Shown: positions 7,302-14,123 of the stretch, piece by piece
Numbering within the stretch: position 1 is the stretch's first letter
How the letters are laid out: each line of letters starts with the position of its first letter
NCBI GenBank assembly: GCA_003522805.1
Contig: DPIB01000179.1
Coordinates: 1-15,561, forward strand
DNA length: 15,561 nt
From: Fervidobacterium sp.
GTDB lineage: Bacteria; Thermotogota; Thermotogae; Thermotogales; Fervidobacteriaceae
Direction: 5' to 3'
Translations under genes and position numbers: made by a program
Notes under the pieces: model-generated
Seen by the model: the letters and a program-made list of their open reading frames with translations, nothing else
Databases searched by the model: none
What the model was told of the DNA's origin: nothing

Positions 7302-10300
7302 ATGGAGGTAGTCAAATTTATAAAGGAAACTTACTGGAGTAAAGATTACATAGTAGAAATTGATGGTAGCGTGAAAGTAGCCAAATTCGTTTATGATGGG
7401 CTTATTCATTCACCGAGTGACGTAGTTTTGAAATCCGAGTCAGCAAGAAATGTTTATGGCATTTTAGTTCCAGAGAGGTTCTTGTTTGAAAATGGAGCAA
7501 TTCTGATATACGATTTGGAGAAGTACGAACCGTTGTATGGCAAAAGAAACGAAATAGACGAAATAAATGAATTAGCTGCACAGGTTATGTTGAATGCTAT
7601 GAGAAATATCTTGCACGTTCCAAAGTTATTTCTTCCTTTCATTGGGTTAGATGACATCATAGTTTCCGATGGAGATATAAAAGTATTCTTGCCGTTTGTT
7701 CAAGATCTTGACTATGTTATAAGACAGGCTGAAAAAGAAGGTACATGCCCTATATACATTGCTCCGGAAGTATGGAACGGCGAGATATCTGACAAGTCAA
7801 CACTTTATGTCTTTGGGAAAATTATAAGTGATTTGACCGAAAATGATGTCATGAAACAGATAGCTTTTCAAATGAGCAGTGAAGAACCGGATAAGAGAAC
7901 ATTCAGTGAGGAAGTCCCGTACTACAGAATCTCTGGTAGAAAGAAAACATTGAGAGTAAAGAGAATATCTAGGGCGGAAGAAGAGGAAATACTCGGACTT
8001 ATTCGCTCATCAGAGAGTATCTATAATTACGTTGGGATAATTGGTCCCCAACGTGTTGGTAAGACAACTGTAGTAGAAAATCTAGAGAGTTATCTCCGAG
8101 AGAGTGGAATCCCATTTATTCATGCTGTAACAGGTTCTGATATAATAAGTCAAACCCTGCAACTCGTTTCTGATAGGATTTCGAAAGAACTTCTCGACGA
8201 GCTGATGTATTGCGTAGAAAATGTTTGCAAAATAGATACAGTCTCTATCTCGATTGTAGAAGCTTTGTCTAATATCAAACGCATAGTAATCTTTGTTGAC
8301 GACTATCAGGAAACACCAGAAGGTTTGAGGGTACTTCTGAAAAAGATATCTGAGCTGGACAAATCAGGGAGAATTATCATACTCTGCTTCTCTATAGAGG
8401 AATTTGAAGAGTTTCAGCAAAAAATCTATATAGAGCCATTTACAGTAGATCTAACTAAGGAGATCATCGTAAATTCGATAGGAAATGTGGGAAACTTGGA
8501 CATTCTAGCAAAATGGTTGACCTCTGTGTCGAACGGACTACCAGGACTCATCGTGGAGTATTTGAAATATCTGTATGAAAACGAGATATTATCTTACAGG
8601 GATGAAAAGTACTATTTTGATCTAGATGCTGTCGAGGATATAGAAATATCTGATGTTATCTTCGAGAACGTATACAGATACTTGAGCAAAAAAGAGAGAT
8701 ACTTGGCAATTCTTGGTCAGAAGTTTTATGAAAGTGAGATAAAAAGTCTTGAGTCTTTGCTGAATGTAAAATTTGAACTGTCTGGGCTTATTTCTGAAGG
8801 TATCATATACAAAGAATACAACAGGTTCAGATTTGCCCTAAAACAGTATTGGGAGATACTGTATAGTTCGATTACGGAAGATGAAAGGACCAATTTACAT
8901 AAACAACTTTCAAACATTATCGCGGATCCTGAAAAAAAGGCCTGGCATCTTGAAATCATTGGGGAAACGATGAGCGCTGTCACAGTTTATCTGAAGAACA
9001 TCTACGAACGTTTCAATTATTATTCTTCCCCATCGCTTGTGAGAAGTTTGATAGAACATGTGAAAGATATGATCGGTGATAGAGTATCCTATTCTGTTAT
9101 AAAATTTGAAGTAGAATTAGCTGAAAGAACCGAAGAATTAAACGGAATACAAGACTTGGAAATTCCGGATACGGAATTGTACAGTTATTATAAAGCGCTG
9201 AGATCATATATAACGTTCGATAACGAGGAAAGCATAGAAATCTTGGAAAGATACCCGACAGGTTACGGGAGATTTGGTGCCTTAAAGAGAAAACTGTTGT
9301 ATCTGAGGGCCAGATTTGAGAAGGAACGAAGAAGGGCAGATTTCTATGGGGAGACAGTTGAAATTATTTCACAGCTTGATGAAAAAAACTTTCTGCATGC
9401 GAAGATTCTAGTCGAGGCATATATATTCCTTTCCAATTTAATGTCTACCAATCCCCAGGGAAGCATGAAGTATCTCAAAATTGCTGAGAAAATAGCTTTA
9501 GACTATAACATAGCTCATAGACTTCCAACGATCTATAACAACATGTCTGTTAATGCTTCTTCTGCAGTTATTTCTATGGAGTATTTAAGAAAATCTATGG
9601 AAACTGCTGAAAGGATTGGGTTACCTGCGAGGGGTTTCTATGCAAGGTTGAATATGCTTTATCATGCCCTTTATTCCGGAAATATAAAAGAATTTGTGGA
9701 TGGTATCATGGAAATTCGTCCAAAACTCAAGATACTCGGTTTAAGAAATGAGCTCATATACTCAAATATCCTAGAAGCCTATTATCATGCCTACAACTTC
9801 GAGCTCGACGAAGCACTCGAACATATAGATGAGTGTGTGAATGTCTATAAGGAGAAAGGCCTTGATATTGAGAAGGTATTTATGCATTTCATCAACCGTG
9901 ATCTAGAAGGAGTAATGAGACTACTGGAAGAAGGAAGCCTTGATATAACTGATGAACGGGTCAAAGATATAGTAGAAGTGTTGAAGAGTATTGGTACCGA
10001 TGTTTTGCCTGTTAAGTGGGAGAATTATGTAAATTCACAGAACAAACTATTCAGAGAAGAACTACTCGCAGTTCTAGGTGAGGAACTTACAAAAAGTGTT
10101 CCAAACCTTGTTAGAAGAGAACTCGAGCATCTGGAGGTAAACTTCATACTCGATGGGGCTTTACTCTCTTTAGCCTTGCTGTATGAAGGATACGGTCACT
10201 ATTACAAGACAGTAGGCAACGAATATAAAGCAAGAGTATACTATGCAAAATCTGCAACGATTTATAGAGACATAGGTCTGACAAATGCCTTTAAGGAAAT

Positions 10301-11264
10301 ATCAGAAAGATATGGGATAAGTAGCGAAAAAGTCGTCTCGCACATGCAAACAGAGGATTCTGGAAACAGTGAGTTGCCATTCGAAATCCTTTCAAGTTTG
10401 AGAATATTGGATACAGAAGTGCAGCCAGAAACCCTTTTGAATTATTTCATTTCGAAAATCATATCCATACTTCCTGTGAACAATGCCTATATGAGGATTC
10501 AAGATGATGTTCTTGATAAGGTACTTGAAGCTGGAATAGGCGAATTCAAAAGTTTTTCAAATGAATTTGCGAAACTATCGCCATTTGAGGTCTATTTAAG
10601 AGATAACATAGATGAACACGCACTCTATGAGATATACGTGTCGAATCGGAATTTGGTATTGCAGAAGAAGTTTTACGAGGATGTCATTTCTTCCGTACAG
10701 GTGTTAGAGTACGGTATAGTATCAGTTTTAAAAGGATTATTAACGAGGCTTAGAAGCTTCGTTGATCCGCTGACAAAACTGTATACTCGGTATTATTTTT
10801 CTAAATTGCTGAGTCTACACTTTGAAAATACTGTCAACTTCGGGTCACCTTTAAGCGTTGTAATGTGTGATATAGACAACTTCAAGAAAATCAACGATAC
10901 GTATGGTCACTTAGTTGGCGATGAAGTTCTCAAAAAAATTGCAAAAATTTTTAGGGAAAACGTTCGAAACACTGATATTCTCGGAAGGTTTGGCGGTGAA
11001 GAATTCGTCATGCTTTTTCCAGGTTTGGAAATAGATGAGACCGTAGGAATATTGGAAAGGTTAAGACGTATGGTCAGAGATCTTGAAGAATTTCCATTTA
11101 GAATTACGCTTAGTTACGGTGTTTCTAATTATCCAGCGTCTGGAGTGGAGTTTCATGATCAGCTGATACAAAATGCAGATATAGCGCTGTATCATGCCAA
11201 AAGTACAGGAAAGGATAAGATAGTCGTATATACGGAGGGAATGACAGGTGGATTGCATGCATGA
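7302..11264 (+). CDS. Giant diguanylate cyclase B: pseudokinase-like, P-loop NTPase, solenoid, GAF-like, GGEEF
   Basis: Predicted cytosolic protein of 1320 residues (numbered from the ATG) that should make c-di-GMP under control of large sensory modules. The order is: a kinase-like domain (about 5-205) with YIAPEVW (152-158), the helix YVFGKII (169-175) and EEPDKRT (194-200), resembling APE and the C-lobe D-P-x-x-R-P motif, but no HRD or DFG, hence probably a pseudokinase; a STAND/AAA-like NTPase (about 220-450) with intact Walker A GPQRVGKTT (248-256) and Walker B IVIFVDD (328-334); a helical TPR-like solenoid (about 450-1010); a GAF-like segment (about 1025-1150); and a GGDEF domain (1153-1310) with DPLTKLY, DIDNF (1190-1194), GGEEF (1231-1235) and the inhibitory RNTD site (1222-1225). 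The NTP-driven STAND logic implies ligand-gated switching; this is inference. It overlaps murB at its 3' end. The closest comparison is its upstream paralogue. Confidence 0.88.
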   Translation: MEVVKFIKETYWSKDYIVEIDGSVKVAKFVYDGLIHSPSDVVLKSESARNVYGILVPERFLFENGAILIYDLEKYEPLYGKRNEIDEINELAAQVMLNAMRNILHVPKLFLPFIGLDDIIVSDGDIKVFLPFVQDLDYVIRQAEKEGTCPIYIAPEVWNGEISDKSTLYVFGKIISDLTENDVMKQIAFQMSSEEPDKRTFSEEVPYYRISGRKKTLRVKRISRAEEEEILGLIRSSESIYNYVGIIGPQRVGKTTVVENLESYLRESGIPFIHAVTGSDIISQTLQLVSDRISKELLDELMYCVENVCKIDTVSISIVEALSNIKRIVIFVDDYQETPEGLRVLLKKISELDKSGRIIILCFSIEEFEEFQQKIYIEPFTVDLTKEIIVNSIGNVGNLDILAKWLTSVSNGLPGLIVEYLKYLYENEILSYRDEKYYFDLDAVEDIEISDVIFENVYRYLSKKERYLAILGQKFYESEIKSLESLLNVKFELSGLISEGIIYKEYNRFRFALKQYWEILYSSITEDERTNLHKQLSNIIADPEKKAWHLEIIGETMSAVTVYLKNIYERFNYYSSPSLVRSLIEHVKDMIGDRVSYSVIKFEVELAERTEELNGIQDLEIPDTELYSYYKALRSYITFDNEESIEILERYPTGYGRFGALKRKLLYLRARFEKERRRADFYGETVEIISQLDEKNFLHAKILVEAYIFLSNLMSTNPQGSMKYLKIAEKIALDYNIAHRLPTIYNNMSVNASSAVISMEYLRKSMETAERIGLPARGFYARLNMLYHALYSGNIKEFVDGIMEIRPKLKILGLRNELIYSNILEAYYHAYNFELDEALEHIDECVNVYKEKGLDIEKVFMHFINRDLEGVMRLLEEGSLDITDERVKDIVEVLKSIGTDVLPVKWENYVNSQNKLFREELLAVLGEELTKSVPNLVRRELEHLEVNFILDGALLSLALLYEGYGHYYKTVGNEYKARVYYAKSATIYRDIGLTNAFKEISERYGISSEKVVSHMQTEDSGNSELPFEILSSLRILDTEVQPETLLNYFISKIISILPVNNAYMRIQDDVLDKVLEAGIGEFKSFSNEFAKLSPFEVYLRDNIDEHALYEIYVSNRNLVLQKKFYEDVISSVQVLEYGIVSVLKGLLTRLRSFVDPLTKLYTRYYFSKLLSLHFENTVNFGSPLSVVMCDIDNFKKINDTYGHLVGDEVLKKIAKIFRENVRNTDILGRFGGEEFVMLFPGLEIDETVGILERLRRMVRDLEEFPFRITLSYGVSNYPASGVEFHDQLIQNADIALYHAKSTGKDKIVVYTEGMTGGLHA

Positions 11265-12177
11265 TGTTTATAATAGAGTAGATAAGAAATTAGTAGAGTT
11301 TTTATGGGATGAAGGTTGTGATCTGCTTTTTGACGAACCTCTTTCTGCCCATGTAAGTTTTAGATTGGGGGGGAAGGTACGTCTTTTTGTTATTCCAAAC
11401 TCGTTGAATAGCTTCATAGTAGCTATTAGTTCCTTTAAGAATGAGGGCATAGAGTATCGTATAATTGGTAAGGGGACTAACATCTTACCATCTGATGAAT
11501 ATAAGGATTTCATCGTTGTTTCCACAGAAAGAATAGACGAAGTAAAAACTTCTGATGGTTATGTCTATTCAACTGCTGGCACTCCTTTCAAAAAACTCTG
11601 TTTGTTTGCCATGGAAAATGGTTTGTCTGGACTTGAGAAAGCCTACGGACTGCCTGGTAGTGTTGGTGGAGCGATATACATGAATGCCGGTTGCTATGGT
11701 TGGGAGACTAGTGAAAGAGTTGTTGAAATAGACGTGTACGACGGTAAAAATATATTTACGATTTCCAACTTAGAGGCTGAATTTGAATATAGGACTAGTC
11801 TGTTCAAAAAGAACAAAGATCTAATTATCTTGGGTGCAAAATTCAAGCTTTGCCCAGATAATATAGAACATATAAAATCGCTGATGACCGAGACAATTAG
11901 AAAAAGATATGAGAAACAACCACTTGAATATCCAAGTGCCGGGAGTGTTTTCAAAAGACCAAGGCCGGATTTTTATGTTGGAACAGCTATAGAGTCGTTG
12001 GGACTTAAAGGATATTCTGTAGGCGATGCTCAGGTTTCGGAAAAGCATGCCGGATTTATAATAAACAAAGGAAATGCGAAAGCCAATGACGTCTTTGAAC
12101 TAATGGACTTCGTAAAAGCGAAGATCAAGCAAGCATACCAAGTTGATCTAGAGACTGAAATAGAAATTTGGCAGTAA
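11248..12177 (+). CDS. murB: UDP-N-acetylenolpyruvoylglucosamine reductase, type II
   Basis: MurB reduces the enolpyruvyl group of UDP-GlcNAc-enolpyruvate with NADPH via FAD, making UDP-MurNAc in the second committed step of peptidoglycan synthesis, in the cytosol. The 309 residues carry the FAD-binding segments HVSFRLGG (35-42) and GKGTNIL (74-80), the LPGSVGGAIYMNAGCYG loop (135-151), YRTSLF with R182, YPSAGSVFKRP with the proton-donor S233, and a C-terminal LETEIEI with the catalytic E304. The YPSAGS form and short length fit type II enzymes (Bacillus/Staphylococcus type). The GTG at 11248 follows GGAGGG (11234-11239) by 8 bases; ATG at 11257 is an alternative. The gene overlaps the end of cyclase B by 17 bases, so the two are probably translationally coupled. 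Confidence 0.95.
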   Translation: MDCMHDVYNRVDKKLVEFLWDEGCDLLFDEPLSAHVSFRLGGKVRLFVIPNSLNSFIVAISSFKNEGIEYRIIGKGTNILPSDEYKDFIVVSTERIDEVKTSDGYVYSTAGTPFKKLCLFAMENGLSGLEKAYGLPGSVGGAIYMNAGCYGWETSERVVEIDVYDGKNIFTISNLEAEFEYRTSLFKKNKDLIILGAKFKLCPDNIEHIKSLMTETIRKRYEKQPLEYPSAGSVFKRPRPDFYVGTAIESLGLKGYSVGDAQVSEKHAGFIINKGNAKANDVFELMDFVKAKIKQAYQVDLETEIEIWQ

Positions 12178-12236
12178 TTGGCAATAAGACGTAACACCAT
12201 AATTGTTATAGGTAAGGCACACAACGTTATAAAGAC

Positions 12237-12244
12237 AAAGGAGG
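12237..12244 (+). promoter_or_regulatory. Ribosome binding site fixing the aminopeptidase start
   Basis: AAAGGAGG sits 8 bases before ATG at 12253. The frame is open further upstream to a TTG at 12178, but that codon has no ribosome binding site and the extra 25 residues are not family-like, so 12253 is the start. Confidence 0.75.
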
Positions 12245-12252
12245 GTATAAAG

Positions 12253-13605
12253 ATGGGACTTAAAGGGCATCTGGTATGGGACAAAAGAGAACGACAGGAG
12301 ATTGAGGAGTTTTCGAATGAGTACAAGAAGTTTATAGAATTTGCTAAGACCGAAAGATTGACAATTGCCTATTTTGAGGATTTGCTGAAAAAATCAGGAT
12401 TCATAAAAGTAGAAGAATTCACAGGGGTGGAGGATCAGGTTTACTTAGCCAATAGGAGCAAATCGCTCATCGCAGTAAAGGGAAACATCAAAAATGGTAT
12501 CAACTTTGTTGTTGCTCATGTTGATTCACCTCGTTTGGATCTTAAGCCCTATCCATTTTATGAGGAATCGGAAATAGCACTTGTAAAGACACATTATTAT
12601 GGTGGCTTAAAGAAATATCAGTGGTTCAGCCTTCCGCTTGCGTTGGTTGGAATTGTTGTCAAAGAAAATGGAGAGAAAATAGATGTATGCATCGGCTGTA
12701 GTGATAAGGATCCTGTGTTTGTGCTTCCTGACCTTTTACCACATCTCGACAAGGAAGACAATAAAGTCAGCGAGCACTTCAAGGCTGACAAGATGAACGT
12801 AGTTCTTGGCTCGATACCACTACAAGGTGAAGAAAATGAAGCAGTTAAGAAGAATGTGTTGAAACTAATAAAGGACAAGTATGGCATAGACGAAGAGGAC
12901 TTTGTAAGTGCTGATTTGGAGCTCGTACCAGCACTGAAACCCCGAGATGTTGGTATAGATAGCAGTTTCATCGGTGCATATGGGCACGACGATAGGATCT
13001 GTGCATATGAGGGTGTTATGGCACTTCTGAACGCTCAAACATCCGAAAATCAGAAGGCTGTTGGCGTGATATTATTCGACAGAGAAGAAATTGGCAGTGA
13101 GGGAGATTCAGGTGCTCAGGCAAGATTTTACAAGGCATTCTTGAGAAAGTTGCTCAAGATGAGAGGTATCTCCGATACTGAAAGTGCATTGGATGAGATA
13201 ATAGCAAAATCCACAGTTCTATCTGCCGATGTGACAACGCTCCAAGACCCTTCCTATCCTGAAGTTCACGACAAGATCAATGCGGCAAAAGCTGGCTATG
13301 GTGTCGGACTAGTCAAATATACTGGTCGTGGTGGAAAAGGTGGAGCAAGCGAGGCTCATGCCGAACTAGTAGCACGTGTGAGAGGCATTCTCAATAAAAA
13401 CGGTATCTCTTGGCAACCAAGTTTGCTCGGTAAAGTTGATGTTGGCGGTGGTGGAACAGTTGCAAAATTCCTTGCGCAAGAGGGTTTTGATACGATAGAC
13501 ATGGGACCAGGACTTTTAGGTATGCACTCACCATTTGAATTGGTTTCAAAGGCAGATTTGTACGAAACCTACTTGGCATTCAAAGTACTGCTCGAGAAAT
13601 TGTGA
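12253..13605 (+). CDS. apeA: M18-family zinc aminopeptidase (aspartyl aminopeptidase type)
   Basis: A cytosolic di-zinc exopeptidase that releases N-terminal residues from peptides; M18 members are usually large dodecameric assemblies. The 450 residues show the full M18 ligand set: H89 in AHVDSPRLD (88-96), the bridging aspartate D246 in GAYGHDDR (241-248), the glutamates E278/E279 in DREEIGSEGDSG (276-287), D326 in SADVT, and H425 in GMHSPFE (423-429). Length and motifs match the bacterial M18 branch often labelled apeA. It lies 75 bases after murB on the same strand; no convincing promoter or terminator is seen between them, so it is probably the last gene of the operon. Exact residue preference cannot be read from sequence. 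Confidence 0.93.
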   Translation: MGLKGHLVWDKRERQEIEEFSNEYKKFIEFAKTERLTIAYFEDLLKKSGFIKVEEFTGVEDQVYLANRSKSLIAVKGNIKNGINFVVAHVDSPRLDLKPYPFYEESEIALVKTHYYGGLKKYQWFSLPLALVGIVVKENGEKIDVCIGCSDKDPVFVLPDLLPHLDKEDNKVSEHFKADKMNVVLGSIPLQGEENEAVKKNVLKLIKDKYGIDEEDFVSADLELVPALKPRDVGIDSSFIGAYGHDDRICAYEGVMALLNAQTSENQKAVGVILFDREEIGSEGDSGAQARFYKAFLRKLLKMRGISDTESALDEIIAKSTVLSADVTTLQDPSYPEVHDKINAAKAGYGVGLVKYTGRGGKGGASEAHAELVARVRGILNKNGISWQPSLLGKVDVGGGGTVAKFLAQEGFDTIDMGPGLLGMHSPFELVSKADLYETYLAFKVLLEKL

Positions 13606-13611
13606 TATAAT
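13603..13611 (+). promoter_or_regulatory. Extended -10 promoter overlapping the aminopeptidase stop codon
   Basis: TGATATAAT is a perfect extended -10 (TGnTATAAT), and its TGA is the aminopeptidase stop codon (13603-13605). No clear -35 hexamer lies at standard spacing. Initiation near 13618 would leave a leader of about 36 bases before the MarR-type gene. Consensus-based prediction. Confidence 0.6.
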
Positions 13612-13653
13612 GAGTCTTACTGTTATTTTGCAATTCTAACGAGGTGAAAAAGG

Positions 13654-14094
13654 GTGAAGAAGAATGGGGATGAGATTTACAGCCATGTAGAAGAGCTGTT
13701 GAGAATGATATGTTTCAAGATCAGAGTGCAAGGTAGAATAGTATTGAGGGATTATGCTATTACACCAGCACAATTTGATTTAATGCAGAGAACATATTTC
13801 GACGGCCCACAGACTATGACAAGACTGAGCCAAACACTTGGAATTGCGAAAAGTACAACTACAGGGTTGGTCATGAGACTTGAAAGAGATGGTTTTTTGC
13901 GAAGGAAACAAGGCGAAACGGATAAAAGAATAGCCGTTGTTGAAATCACAGAACTAGGTAGAGAAGTTATAGAAGCAGTGATAAAGAAACGAGTGGAGTA
14001 TGTAAAAGAAGTAATGGAGGAATTCTCGCTAGATACCTCCGACAGGATATATCATTCGCTGATAGAATTGTCCAAAATAATCAAAGAAAGATAG
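13654..14094 (+). CDS. MarR-family transcriptional regulator
   Basis: A 146-residue winged helix-turn-helix protein, typical in length for dimeric MarR repressors. Residues 53-82 hold the DNA-binding core: QTMTRLSQTLGI, then the recognition helix KSTTTGLVMRLERDGF. The wing RRKQGETDKRIAVVEIT (83-99) contains the D-K-R form of the conserved DxR motif. The N- and C-terminal helices would form the dimer interface. The effector cannot be inferred; no cysteine redox pair stands out (one Cys, residue 20). The GTG start at 13654 follows GAGGTGA (13641-13647). It has its own predicted promoter, and the secreted PEGA-like gene follows after 29 bases, so they are probably co-transcribed and this regulator may control that gene. 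No clear palindromic operator was found near the promoter. Confidence 0.92.
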   Translation: MKKNGDEIYSHVEELLRMICFKIRVQGRIVLRDYAITPAQFDLMQRTYFDGPQTMTRLSQTLGIAKSTTTGLVMRLERDGFLRRKQGETDKRIAVVEITELGREVIEAVIKKRVEYVKEVMEEFSLDTSDRIYHSLIELSKIIKER

Positions 14095-14123
14095 GAAAGG
14101 TAAGAAGTGAGGAGCGCTGAAAC

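Noticed and set aside
12203..12233. Possible promoter between murB and the aminopeptidase (TTGTTA and TATAAA)
   Set aside because: The -35 match is poor and the spacing is 19 bases with no extended -10, so it is within chance for AT-rich sequence.
12178..12252. Extra 25 codons before the aminopeptidase start
   Set aside because: The frame is open, but the TTG at 12178 has no ribosome binding site, whereas ATG at 12253 has AAAGGAGG at good spacing and gives a normal-length M18 protein.
12618..12971. 117-codon open frame on the - strand inside the aminopeptidase gene
   Set aside because: It is antisense to conserved M18 sequence, serine-rich, and has no family resemblance.
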